From contig QFPN01000003.1 in NCBI GenBank assembly GCA_003241695.1, positions 372,001 to 436,000 on the forward strand: a stretch of 64,000 nt of DNA, in the 5' to 3' direction. The position numbers and the translations under genes were made by a program. Source of the DNA: Ancylobacter novellus (GTDB taxonomy: Bacteria > Pseudomonadota > Alphaproteobacteria > Rhizobiales > Methylopilaceae). A model generated the notes under the pieces. The model saw only the letters and a program-made list of their open reading frames with translations, had not been told where the DNA came from and ran no database searches. Of the stretch, positions 7,448-15,789 are shown piece by piece; position 1 is the first letter of the stretch; the number at the start of each line of letters is the position of its first letter.

Positions 7448-8698
7448 ATGAGCAAGCCGCTTGAAGGCATCAAGATCATCGACTTCACCCACGTCCAGGC
7501 GGGTCCCGCCTGCACGCAGCTCCTCGCCTGGTTCGGCGCGGACGTGATCAAGGTCGAGCGCCCCGGCGCCGGCGACGTCACCCGCACCCAGCTCCGGCAC
7601 GTCGAGGACGCCGACGCGCTCTACTTCACCATGCTGAACTCCAACAAGCGTTCGCTGACCCTCGACACCAAGACCCCCGAGGGCAAGGAAGTCCTGACCA
7701 AGCTCATCAAAGAGTCGGACGTCATGGTCGAGAACTTCGGCCCCGGCGCGCTCGACCGCATGGGCTTCTCCTGGAAGCATATCCAGGAGCTCAACCCGGG
7801 CATGATCCTCGCCTCGGTGAAGGGCTTCTCGGACGGCCACCACTATGAAGACCTGAAGGTCTACGAGAACGTCGCGCAGTGCGCCGGCGGCGCGGCCTCG
7901 ACCACCGGCTTCTGGGACGGCCCCCCCACCGTCTCGGCCGCGGCTCTCGGCGACTCGAACACCGGCATGCATCTCGCGATCGGCATCCTCACGGCGCTGC
8001 ATCAGAAGAACAAGACCGGCAAGGGCCAGAAGGTCGCCGTGTCGATGCAGGACTCGGTGCTGAACCTCTGCCGCGTGAAGCTGCGCGACCAGCAGCGTCT
8101 CGACGCCCTCGGCTATCTCGAGGAGTACCCGCAGTATCCGCACGGTGAGTTCTCGGACGTGGTTCCGCGCGGCGGCAACGCCGGCGGCGGCGGCCAGCCG
8201 GGATGGGTGCTGAAGTGCAAGGGCTGGGAGACCGATCCCAACGCCTACATCTACTTCACCATCCAGGGCCATGCCTGGGCCCCGATCTGCAAGGCGCTCG
8301 GCAAGGAAGAGTGGATCGACGATCCGGCCTACAACACCGCCCGCGCCCGCCAGGACAAGATTATGGACATCTTCGCCACGATCGAGGAATGGCTCGCCGA
8401 CAAGACCAAGTTCGAGGCGGTCGACATCCTGCGCAAGTTCGACATCCCGTGCTCGCCGGTGCTGTCGATGAAGGAGATCGCGGAAGACGAGTCGCTCCGC
8501 AAGAGCGGCACCGTGGTCGAGGTCGATCATCCGAAGCTCGGCAAGTATCTGACCGTCGGCAGCCCGATCAAGTTCTCGGACATGACCGTCGAGGTGAAGG
8601 CTTCGCCGCTGCTCGGCGAGCACACCGACGAAGTGCTCAAGGATCTCGGCTACACCGACCAGCAGATCGAGATGCTGCACCAGAACCGCGCGGTCTGA
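7448..8698 (+). CDS. frc: Formyl-CoA:oxalate CoA-transferase
   Basis: This class III CoA-transferase moves CoA from formyl-CoA to oxalate, giving oxalyl-CoA and formate, the first intracellular step of oxalate use. The 416-residue length is typical. D169 in ALGDSNTGMH is the catalytic aspartate that carries the acyl intermediate in Oxalobacter Frc. The glycine loop GGGGQP (246-251) that closes over the active site is also present. The N-terminal IIDFTHVQAGPACTQLLAWFGADVIKVE is the family CoA-binding Rossmann core. GGAGAGAGACC precedes the ATG. It follows the PAS gene and ends in a strong terminator; oxc and oxlT lie a few kilobases downstream. Confidence 0.95.
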   Translation: MSKPLEGIKIIDFTHVQAGPACTQLLAWFGADVIKVERPGAGDVTRTQLRHVEDADALYFTMLNSNKRSLTLDTKTPEGKEVLTKLIKESDVMVENFGPGALDRMGFSWKHIQELNPGMILASVKGFSDGHHYEDLKVYENVAQCAGGAASTTGFWDGPPTVSAAALGDSNTGMHLAIGILTALHQKNKTGKGQKVAVSMQDSVLNLCRVKLRDQQRLDALGYLEEYPQYPHGEFSDVVPRGGNAGGGGQPGWVLKCKGWETDPNAYIYFTIQGHAWAPICKALGKEEWIDDPAYNTARARQDKIMDIFATIEEWLADKTKFEAVDILRKFDIPCSPVLSMKEIAEDESLRKSGTVVEVDHPKLGKYLTVGSPIKFSDMTVEVKASPLLGEHTDEVLKDLGYTDQQIEMLHQNRAV

Positions 8699-8725
8699 GC
8701 GCGGCTCTTCACAGTCTCTCCCTGG

Positions 8726-8761
8726 CGGCGGCGCGCATCCCTCGCGCGCCGCCGTCTCTTT
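8726..8761 (+). terminator. Rho-independent terminator after frc
   Basis: A perfect 11-bp GC stem (CGGCGGCGCGC / GCGCGCCGCCG) with a 7-base loop is followed by TCTCTTT. It lies 27 bases after the frc stop and separates the PAS-frc unit from the HPP-CBS gene. Confidence 0.8.
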
Positions 8762-8802
8762 GTCCGATGGCGGCGGCCGCGCCGACGCCGTAAGGCGAAG
8801 AC

Positions 8803-9954
8803 ATGACCTCCGCTTTCTTCAGCCGTCTTGTTCCCGATCTCACCCCGATCGGCCCGCGCGAACGGATCAGATCCGCGCTCGGCGCGCTGATCGGCGTGCT
8901 CGCGACCGGCCTAGTCAGCCACGCGGTCGTCGGGAACGACGCGTCCCTACCCGTCCTGATCGCTCCGATGGGCGCGTCCGCGGTCTTGCTGTTCGCAGCC
9001 CCCGCGAGCCCCCTCGCGCAGCCCTGGTCGATCCTCGGCGGCAATCTCGTCGCGGCGCTGGTCGGCGTCACCGCCGCGAAATTCGTCCCCGACCCGTTTT
9101 TCGCCGCCGCTCTCGCGGTCGGCGTCGCGATCGCCGTTATGACCGCGCTCAAATGCCTGCATCCGCCGAGCGGCGCCGTCGCGCTCACCGCGGTGCTGGG
9201 CGGGCCTGCGATCGCGCATCTCGGCTACGGCTTTGTGGTCTGGCCGGTGCTCGCCAATTCCGCGCTGCTGCTCGGCTCCGCGCTCGCCTTCAACAACCTG
9301 ACGGGCCGCGCCTATCCGCATCCCCGCGCCGTGAGATCTCCCGGCGAGGCCGCGCCGACCGAGCGCGAGGCGCTCGCCGCCGCCGACATCGAGGCGGCGC
9401 TCGCGAATTTCGGCCAGTTGCTCGACATCGAGCGCGGCGACCTCGAGGCGATCCTCCGGGACGCGCAGCTTCGCTCCTACGCCAGACGGTCGGGGCTCAC
9501 GACCTGCGGCGCGATCATGGTCCGCGACGTCGTCGCGGTCGGCCCGCACGAGTCGCTGAAGGAGGCGCTCGACCTGCTGCGCCGCCATCGCGTGAAGGCG
9601 CTCCCGGTCGTGGACGAACGCCGGACCGTGCTGGGCGTCGTCACCCAGACCGACCTGCTCGACAAGTCCGAATGGGGACCGACCGGCCCCCGCCTCGGCT
9701 TCCGCAACCGGCTGCGCCTCACCCTCACGCGGGTGCGCGCCCCGCACGGCGTGGTGGAGGACATCATGACGACGCCGGTGCTGACCGTCAGGCCCGAGAC
9801 CCCGGTCTCGGAGGCCGTGGTCCAGATGTCCCGGACGAGGCTGCACCACCTCCCCGCGGTCGACGACGAGGGCAAGCTCGTCGGCGTCGTTTCTCAAACC
9901 GACGTCGTCGCGGCCCTCCTCGCCGACGCAGCGCAGGCGGCCGAGGCGGCATGA
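8803..9954 (+). CDS. HPP-family membrane protein with two C-terminal CBS domains
   Basis: The 383-residue protein has an N-terminal HPP membrane module (about 25-165, four predicted hydrophobic helices) carrying the family motif CLHPPSGAVAL with H120-P-P. A tandem CBS (Bateman) module follows at about 235-375 (IMVRDVVAVGPHESLKEALDLL and IMTTPVLTVRPETPVSEAVVQM), which usually senses adenine nucleotides. HPP proteins are poorly characterised; some are linked to nitrite or anion transport. The stop overlaps the ATG of the esterase gene by 4 bp. Its place between frc and oxc suggests a role linked to oxalate or formate anions under adenylate control, but this is inference from context. Confidence 0.8.
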   Translation: MTSAFFSRLVPDLTPIGPRERIRSALGALIGVLATGLVSHAVVGNDASLPVLIAPMGASAVLLFAAPASPLAQPWSILGGNLVAALVGVTAAKFVPDPFFAAALAVGVAIAVMTALKCLHPPSGAVALTAVLGGPAIAHLGYGFVVWPVLANSALLLGSALAFNNLTGRAYPHPRAVRSPGEAAPTEREALAAADIEAALANFGQLLDIERGDLEAILRDAQLRSYARRSGLTTCGAIMVRDVVAVGPHESLKEALDLLRRHRVKALPVVDERRTVLGVVTQTDLLDKSEWGPTGPRLGFRNRLRLTLTRVRAPHGVVEDIMTTPVLTVRPETPVSEAVVQMSRTRLHHLPAVDDEGKLVGVVSQTDVVAALLADAAQAAEAA

Positions 9955-10646
9955 TCGACGCTCATCTTGCCGGACGGCTGGACTTCGTTCATCGGCCGCC
10001 TGTTCGGCAGCCGTTCGGCCCGGGACTGCACGCGCTCGGCCTGTTCGACCAGCGCGACGCGGCGCTCTACGTGCCCCAGTCGCTCGACCCGCGCCGCCCG
10101 GTTCCGTTGATGACGCTGTTCCACGGCGGCGGCGGATCCGCTGAAAAGATCCTGCCGATGATGCAGGCGCACGCGGAGGCGCGCGGCTTCCTTCTCCTTG
10201 TTCCGCAATCGCTTTTTCCGACCTGGGACCTCGTGATCGCCGGCAACGGCCCCGACCGCGAGCGGCTCGACCAGGCGCTCGCCGAGGTCTCGTCCCGCTT
10301 CCTGCTCGACCCCTGGCGCTTCGCCTTCGCCGGCCATTCCGACGGCGGCAGCTACACGCTGTCGCTCGGCCCGGCGAACGGCCATGTGGTGACGCACATG
10401 ATCGTCTCCTCCGCCGGCTTCATGTCGGTCCTGGCGCAGTCGGGCGCGCCCAAGATCTTCATTTCACACGGGATTCGGGACGAGCAGATTCCGATCGAGC
10501 GCAGCGGCCGCGTCCATTCGGCGAAGCTCAGCGAAGCCGGCTATGACGTCACCTACGTCGAATATGACGGCCCGCACGCCTGGCGGCCCGAGGTGGTGAG
10601 CAAGGCCGTCGACTTCTTCCTCGGCCCTCGCGTCCTCAACGGCTGA
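9951..10646 (+). CDS. Alpha/beta hydrolase, carboxylesterase/PHB depolymerase-like
   Basis: The 231-residue protein has the alpha/beta hydrolase layout. An oxyanion-hole motif FHGGGGSAEK occurs at about 57-66. The nucleophile S130 is in AGHSDGGSY, the acid is in SHGIRDEQIPI (about 175-183), and the histidine is in YDGPHAWRPE near 211. No signal peptide is visible, so it is cytoplasmic. It resembles phospholipase/carboxylesterase and esterase D-like enzymes rather than lipases. The ATG overlaps the HPP-CBS stop, so it is translationally coupled. It is convergent with oxc. Substrate unknown; acyl-CoA or formyl-thioester chemistry would fit the island but nothing in the sequence shows it. Confidence 0.75.
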   Translation: MIDAHLAGRLDFVHRPPVRQPFGPGLHALGLFDQRDAALYVPQSLDPRRPVPLMTLFHGGGGSAEKILPMMQAHAEARGFLLLVPQSLFPTWDLVIAGNGPDRERLDQALAEVSSRFLLDPWRFAFAGHSDGGSYTLSLGPANGHVVTHMIVSSAGFMSVLAQSGAPKIFISHGIRDEQIPIERSGRVHSAKLSEAGYDVTYVEYDGPHAWRPEVVSKAVDFFLGPRVLNG

Positions 10647-10795
10647 ACGCCCGAGTCGCCGCGATCGCGGCCGATCGCCCGCCGGGCGACGACGCGCTCT
10701 GCAGCGCGACGAACGCACCTGCCCTGCCGCCAGGCGATCGAACTACAGCCGCGGTTCGACGAGCAGGCGTCAAAGCTTATCGATGCTCAAGACAC

Positions 10796-10826
10796 AAAAA
10801 AACCCGGCGGACAAAAGTCCGCCGGG
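10796..10826 (-). terminator. Rho-independent terminator of oxc
   Basis: On the minus strand a perfect 10-bp stem (CCCGGCGGAC / GTCCGCCGGG, loop TTTT) is followed by seven U residues. It lies 47 bases past the oxc stop, between convergent oxc and the esterase gene. Confidence 0.9.
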
Positions 10827-10872
10827 CTCCACGCATCGCGTTCGGGCGGGCCGGGAACCCGCCCTTGCGTCG

Positions 10873-12633
10873 TCACTTCTTGCGGACGACGACGCTCTGC
10901 GGGTTCAGGCTGCCGATGTTGCCGCTCTCGCTGCCGGCCGCCGGGTCGATCACGGCGTTGATCAGGCAGGGCTTGCCCGAGTCCATGGCCTCGTCGACGG
11001 CCTTCTTGAGCTCGGCCGGGGTCGTGACGTTGTATCCGACGCCGCCGAAGGCCTCCATCATCTTGTCGTAGCGCGAGCCGGCGACGAAAACCGTGGTGCC
11101 CGGGTCGCGACCCGTCGGATCGACGTCGGTGCCGCGATAAATGCCGTTGTTGTTGAAGATCACGATCGTGACCGGCAGATTGTACCGGCAGATCGTCTCG
11201 ACCTCCATGCCCGAGAAGCCGAAGGCCGAGTCGCCCTCGAGGGCGAGGACCGGCTTGCCGGTCTCGACCGCGGCCCCGACCGCGAAGCCCATGCCGATGC
11301 CCATCACGCCCCAGGTGCCGACGTCGAGGCGCTTGCGGGGCTCGTACATGTCGATCACGCCGCGGGCGAGATCGAGCGTGTTGGCGCCCTCGTTGACGAG
11401 GATCGCGTCGGGCCGCTCCTTGATGACGTCCTTGAGGACGCCGAGCGCGCCGTGGAAGTTCATCGGCGAAACCTCGGCCGAGAGCTTCGCGGCCATCTTG
11501 GCGACGTTGGCGTCCTTCTTGGCCTTGAGCGTTTCGGTCCAGGCGGCCGGCGCGGGCTGCCAGTCGTCGCCCATGCCGGCGAGCAGCGCCTCGACCACCG
11601 AGCCGATGTCGCCGACGACCGGCGCGGCGATCTCGACGTTCGAGTCCATTTCACGCGGCTCGATGTCGACCTGGATGAACTGCTTCGAACCGGGCTCGCC
11701 CCAGGTCTTGCCCTTGCCGTGGCTGAGCAGCCAGTTGAGGCGCGCGCCGAGCAGCAGCACGACGTCCGAGTCCTTCAGCGCCGTCGAACGGGCGGCGCCG
11801 GCCGACTGCGGATGCACGTCGGGCAGCAGGCCCTTGGCCATGCTCATCGGCACGTAGGGGATGCCGGACTTCTCGACGAGCTTGCGGATCGCCTCGTCGG
11901 CCTGCGCGTAGGCCGCGCCCTTGCCGAGCACGATGAGGGGGCGCTTGGCGCTCTTGAGCAGGTCGAGGGCGCGCGTCACGGCCGCCGGGGACGGGATCTG
12001 CTCCGGCGCCGGATCGATCACCTTGACGAGCGACTTCTCGCCGGCCACGGCGTCCATGGTCTGCGAGAACAGCTTCGCCGGAAGATCAAGGTAGACGCCG
12101 CCCGGACGGCCGGAGACCGCGGCGCGAATGGCGCGGGCGACGCCGATGCCAATGTCGCAGGCGTGCAGCACGCGGAACGCGGCCTTGCAGAGCGGCTTGG
12201 CGATCGCGAGCTGGTCCATCTCCTCGTAGTCGCCCTGCTGCAGGTCGACGATCTCGCGCTCGGAAGAGCCGGAGATCAGGATCATGGGGAAGCAGTTGGT
12301 GGTGGCGTTGGCGAGCGCGGTCAGGCCGTTGAGGAAGCCCGGCGCCGAAACGGTGAGGCACACGCCCGGCTTCTTGGTCAGGAAGCCGGCGATGGCGGCG
12401 GCGTTGCCAGCGTTCTGCTCGTGGCGGAACGAGATGACCCGCAGACCCTCGGCCTGGCACATGCGGCCAAGGTCGGTGATCGGGATCCCCGGCACGCCGT
12501 AGATCGTCTCGATCCCGTTCAGCTTGAGCGCGTCAATGACCAGATGAAAGCCATCGGTCAAATTCGGAGCGGCGTTCGCTTCGGCGTCGTTCACGCCGGC
12601 TGCGTAGTCGATGACCTTTGCGACTGCGGACAT
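10873..12633 (-). CDS. oxc: Oxalyl-CoA decarboxylase
   Basis: This thiamine-diphosphate enzyme splits oxalyl-CoA into CO2 and formyl-CoA, which Frc recycles. The 586 residues show the three-domain TPP layout. The N-terminal Pyr domain has the activating glutamate E72 in RHEQNAG. The central domain (about 210-370) corresponds to the ADP-binding region. The PP domain has the Mg/TPP motif GDSAFGFSG (467-475) ending in NNNG. ATG 12633 is preferred over GTG 12636 because AGAGGA sits 6 bases upstream of it. The C-terminal 20 residues (SGNIGSLNPQSVVVRKK) match the lid segment of this family. It is transcribed divergently from oxlT across a 372-bp region with two related operators. Confidence 0.96.
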   Translation of the reverse strand: MSAVAKVIDYAAGVNDAEANAAPNLTDGFHLVIDALKLNGIETIYGVPGIPITDLGRMCQAEGLRVISFRHEQNAGNAAAIAGFLTKKPGVCLTVSAPGFLNGLTALANATTNCFPMILISGSSEREIVDLQQGDYEEMDQLAIAKPLCKAAFRVLHACDIGIGVARAIRAAVSGRPGGVYLDLPAKLFSQTMDAVAGEKSLVKVIDPAPEQIPSPAAVTRALDLLKSAKRPLIVLGKGAAYAQADEAIRKLVEKSGIPYVPMSMAKGLLPDVHPQSAGAARSTALKDSDVVLLLGARLNWLLSHGKGKTWGEPGSKQFIQVDIEPREMDSNVEIAAPVVGDIGSVVEALLAGMGDDWQPAPAAWTETLKAKKDANVAKMAAKLSAEVSPMNFHGALGVLKDVIKERPDAILVNEGANTLDLARGVIDMYEPRKRLDVGTWGVMGIGMGFAVGAAVETGKPVLALEGDSAFGFSGMEVETICRYNLPVTIVIFNNNGIYRGTDVDPTGRDPGTTVFVAGSRYDKMMEAFGGVGYNVTTPAELKKAVDEAMDSGKPCLINAVIDPAAGSESGNIGSLNPQSVVVRKK

Positions 12634-12767
12634 CACGTTTCCTCTTCTAGACCTCTACCGATGAAATCGGCGTTTGGTTGCGGATCGCCTTTTTGCGGCG
12701 ATTTTTATTGTCGTTCGATTTGCAAGACGTAGGTCGAAAACATCGGGAAGACGGCCAAGCGCCGCTT

Positions 12768-12788
12768 TCTGGCATTATGTATACCAGA
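12768..12788 (-). promoter_or_regulatory. Oxalate-island operator (site 2, oxc side)
   Basis: TCTGGCAT-N5-ATACCAGA, a palindrome with one mismatched pair, sits about 135 bases upstream of the oxc ATG. Read on the minus strand it contains TATACATAAT, which resembles an extended -10, so it may overlap the oxc promoter. It shares the CTGG..AT-N5-AT..CCA(G/A) frame with sites 1 and 3. Confidence 0.6.
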
Positions 12789-12932
12789 AGGTGCCTGCGA
12801 CCGAAAGGCCTGTCAATGGGAACTTGACGTTCGGCCCAACATTCGCCTGTCCACCCCGTCAAAGTGATCACGCCACGCTCACGCCCACGTGAAAATTTTT
12901 CTTGCAAAGTCACGAAATCGAGATCACCGTCG

Positions 12933-12951
12933 CTGGCATACCTAATGCCAG
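12933..12951 (+). promoter_or_regulatory. Oxalate-island operator (site 3, oxlT side)
   Basis: CTGGCAT-N5-ATGCCAG is a perfect 7-5-7 inverted repeat 55 bases upstream of the oxlT ATG. It is the best-preserved of the three related sites and gives the consensus. Confidence 0.7.
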
Positions 12952-13005
12952 AAGGCGCGCCAAGCGCCCGGCACGTTCCTAGGAAACGCACGAGAAGGGT
13001 GGAGA

Positions 13006-14322
13006 ATGAGCACCGAGGTACCTGCCGGCCCGGCCGGCCAGCGCGTCAGCGACAGCTATCGCTGGATGCAACTCGCCATTGGCGTGATCTGCATGGTGAT
13101 GATCGCGAACCTCCAGTACGGCTGGACGTTCTTCGTCACCGACATCGAAAAGAAATTCGGGTGGGATCGCGCCGCGATCCAGTGGGCGTTCACGCTTTTC
13201 GTCCTGTTTGAGACCTGGCTCGTTCCGGTCGAGGGCTGGTTCGTCGACCAGTTCGGACCTCGCGTCGTGGTCATCTTCGGCGGCGTTCTGTGCGGCGTCG
13301 GCTGGGTGATCAACGGCTTCGCCGAGAGCCTCTCGATGTTCTATCTCGGCCAGATCATCGCCGGCATCGGCGCGGGCGCCGTGTACGGCACCTGCGTGGG
13401 CAACGCGCTCAAGTGGTTCCCGGACAAGCGCGGCCTCGCGGCCGGCATCACGGCCGCCGGTTTCGGCGCAGGCGCGGCTCTCACCGTCGCTCCGATCCAG
13501 TCGATGATCGCGAACTCCGGCTACCAGGCGGCCTTCATCAATTTCGGCATCGGCCAGGCGGTCGTGATCTGCATCATGGCGATCTTCCTGCTCGCGCCGA
13601 AGGCCGGACAGGTGCCGCCGCCCGTTATCAAAGCCAACATCGTCCAGACCCGCGTCGACTACAGCCCGACCAAGGTGGTGCGTCACCCGATCTTCTGGCT
13701 GATGTACTTCATGTTCGTCATCGTCGGCGCCGGCGGCCTGATGATCACCGCGAACCTCAAGCCGATCGCCGCGGACTTCCACATCGACAAGGTTTCGGTG
13801 ACTCTCGCCGGCCTCACCATGACGACGGTGACCTTCGCCGCCACCATCGACCGCATCCTGAACGGCCTCACCCGCCCCTTCTTCGGCTGGGTCTCCGACA
13901 AGATCGGCCGTGAGAACACGATGTTCATCGCTTTCGGTTTCGAGGGCGTCGGCATCTACCTGCTGTACCTCTACGGCCATGATCCGGTGATGTTCGTCAT
14001 CCTGACGGGCCTCGTGTTCTTCGCCTGGGGCGAGATCTACTCCCTGTTCCCCTCGACCTGCACGGACACCTTCGGCTCGAAGTTCGCCGCGACCAACGCC
14101 GGCATGCTCTACACCGCCAAGGGCACCGCGGCGCTGCTCGTGCCTTTCGCCAGCACGCTGCAGACCGCGACCGGCAGCTGGGACTCGGTGTTCCTGATCG
14201 CAGCCGGCGCGAACATTCTGGCCTCGTTCCTGGCCATCGCCGTGCTGAAGCCCTGGCGCCGCAGCGTCGTGGCGAACGCCACGGCGGAAAAGGCCTCGAT
14301 CCACGCGGTTCCGGCCGAGTGA
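13006..14322 (+). CDS. oxlT: Oxalate/formate antiporter, major facilitator superfamily
   Basis: The 438-residue protein has twelve hydrophobic segments and MFS loop motifs. It is predicted to exchange external oxalate for internal formate, and since decarboxylation consumes a proton this can generate proton-motive force. The residues known to bind oxalate in Oxalobacter OxlT have counterparts: R290 in LTRPFFGW (R272) and K372 in YTAKGTAALLVP (K355). GWVSDKIGRENTM is the usual mid-loop motif. The upstream spacing is short, with AGGGTGGAGA before the ATG. It is divergent from oxc and closed by a strong terminator. Together with frc and oxc it makes a complete oxalate pathway. Confidence 0.93.
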   Translation: MSTEVPAGPAGQRVSDSYRWMQLAIGVICMVMIANLQYGWTFFVTDIEKKFGWDRAAIQWAFTLFVLFETWLVPVEGWFVDQFGPRVVVIFGGVLCGVGWVINGFAESLSMFYLGQIIAGIGAGAVYGTCVGNALKWFPDKRGLAAGITAAGFGAGAALTVAPIQSMIANSGYQAAFINFGIGQAVVICIMAIFLLAPKAGQVPPPVIKANIVQTRVDYSPTKVVRHPIFWLMYFMFVIVGAGGLMITANLKPIAADFHIDKVSVTLAGLTMTTVTFAATIDRILNGLTRPFFGWVSDKIGRENTMFIAFGFEGVGIYLLYLYGHDPVMFVILTGLVFFAWGEIYSLFPSTCTDTFGSKFAATNAGMLYTAKGTAALLVPFASTLQTATGSWDSVFLIAAGANILASFLAIAVLKPWRRSVVANATAEKASIHAVPAE

Positions 14323-14359
14323 TCGAACCTCCGGGCCACCGAGCCTGAACTCCCCTGAC

Positions 14360-14391
14360 GGCCCGGCGCGAAAGCGTCGGGCCATTTTTTT
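14360..14391 (+). terminator. Rho-independent terminator after oxlT
   Basis: The stem GGCCCGGCGC / GCGTCGGGCC (one G-T pair) with a GAAA tetraloop is followed by seven T residues. It lies 38 bases after the oxlT stop. Confidence 0.9.
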
Positions 14392-14509
14392 GCCCGCCTT
14401 CCGGCCGCGACGAACGCTCCCTTCGGCGAAGCGCCAATCCCTGCGCGCTCGATCCTGTGCTACGTGGCCGGCCTCACGCCGCCGAGCGCGCACAGGCCGA
14501 GGCCGTTCC

Positions 14510-15676
14510 ATGCAGTCCCCGCGTCCCCTCGCAGGTCTTCTCGTCGTCGCGGTCGAACAGGCCGTCGCGGCCCCTTTCTGCACCGCCCGTCTCGCGGACG
14601 CCGGCGCGCGCGTCATCAAGATCGAGCGGGCGGAAGGAGACTTCGCGCGCGGCTACGACGACGTCGCCGCCGGCCAGAGCAGCTATTTCGTCTGGCTCAA
14701 CCGCGGCAAGGAATCGCTCGTCGTCGATCTCGCTTCGCCGGAAGGCAAGGCTATCCTGTCGGATCTCGTCTCTCGCGCCGACGTGCTGGTGCAGAACCTG
14801 AAGCCCGGAGCGCTGAAGCGGCTGGGCTTCGGCGCGGAGCAGTTGCGCCGCGCGCATCCCCGCCTCGTCCAGTGCTCGATCAGCGGTTTCGGCGAAACCG
14901 GACCGCTCGCCGAGCGGAAGGCCTACGATCTGCTGATCCAGGCGGAATCGGGCCTCGCCTCGATCACCGGCGGTCCGGGCGAACCGGCGCGCGTCGGCGT
15001 CTCGCTGGTCGACATCGCGACGGGCGCGGCGGCCCACGCCGCGATCCTCGAAGCGCTTCTCGGCCGCGCCGTCACGGGAAGCGGCGCCGACATCCGCGTT
15101 TCGATGTTTGACGTCATGGCCGAATGGCTGACCGTGCCGCTGCTCCACCAGGAAGCGGGAAAGCCGCCAAAACGAATCGGCCTCGCGCATCCGTCGATCT
15201 CTCCCTATGGCGTGTTCGGAACGCGCGAGGGGAAGCAGATCCTGATCTCGATCCAGAGCGAACGCGAATGGGCGAAGTTCTGCTCCGTCTTTCTCGAAGA
15301 CGCCCGGATCGCCTCCGATCCGCGGTTCGCGACCAACGTCCAGCGAGTGGCGAACCGAGACGCGACGGACGGCATGGTGGCGGCGGCCTTCGCCCGGCGG
15401 GACCAGGCGGAGGCGCAGGAGCGCCTCATCGAGGCCGACGTCGCCTTCGCGTCCGTCAACGACATGGCGGCCCTGTCCGCCCATCCGCATCTCAGGCGCG
15501 TGACGGTCGGGACGCCTTCCGGCCCGGTGTCGTATCCCGCTCCGGCGGCGATCTTCATGGGCGAAGACCGCGAGGCCCTTGGACCGGTCCCCGCGATCGG
15601 CGAACATCGCCCGCTCGCGACGCGTCAGGATGCGGTCCCCGTGCTCAGCGCCCCGAGCGGGCGAGGGAGCCGGTAA
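14510..15676 (+). CDS. Class III CoA-transferase (CaiB/BaiF family), second copy in the oxalate island
   Basis: The 388-residue protein has the family layout. N-terminal LLVVAVEQAVAAPFCTARLADAGARVIKIE is the CoA-binding core. LVQNLKPGALKRLGFGAEQL and SISGFGETGPLAERKAYDLLIQAESGL follow, then the catalytic aspartate D168 in VSLVDIATG. The glycine loop GGGGQP of Frc is absent, so it is not a second formyl-CoA transferase. It is closer to enzymes that use dicarboxylic or hydroxy acids (itaconate, mesaconate or succinate types); the acid cannot be named from sequence. ATG 14510 has GAGG upstream; a longer frame from 14390 starts inside the oxlT terminator and is rejected. It could extend oxalyl-CoA use to another acid, which is inference. 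Confidence 0.85.
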   Translation: MQSPRPLAGLLVVAVEQAVAAPFCTARLADAGARVIKIERAEGDFARGYDDVAAGQSSYFVWLNRGKESLVVDLASPEGKAILSDLVSRADVLVQNLKPGALKRLGFGAEQLRRAHPRLVQCSISGFGETGPLAERKAYDLLIQAESGLASITGGPGEPARVGVSLVDIATGAAAHAAILEALLGRAVTGSGADIRVSMFDVMAEWLTVPLLHQEAGKPPKRIGLAHPSISPYGVFGTREGKQILISIQSEREWAKFCSVFLEDARIASDPRFATNVQRVANRDATDGMVAAAFARRDQAEAQERLIEADVAFASVNDMAALSAHPHLRRVTVGTPSGPVSYPAPAAIFMGEDREALGPVPAIGEHRPLATRQDAVPVLSAPSGRGSR

Positions 15677-15789
15677 CCACGCCGAAGCGAGCGGTCTTGC
15701 CGGAGGCCCCCGGATCGTCAGAATGACGCCGACGGGTTGCGGATCCCTCTTCCGGCGCTGGAGGAGAGTGACGCCGGGGAGCGTTCTCG

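Larger units (their letters stand above)
12634..13005. promoter_or_regulatory. Divergent promoter region oxc / oxlT
   Basis: No gene is seen in these 372 bases. They hold two palindromes of the same design (12768-12788 and 12933-12951), each nearer one gene. A TTGACA lies on the minus strand at 12816-12811 and a TTGACG on the plus strand at 12824. The region is less GC-rich than the flanking coding sequence. Paired sites in a divergent promoter fit joint control of decarboxylase and transporter by one regulator. Confidence 0.6.

Noticed and set aside
10783..12732. 649-residue plus-strand frame opposite oxc
   Set aside because: Antisense shadow beginning in the oxc terminator; oxc is certain on the minus strand.
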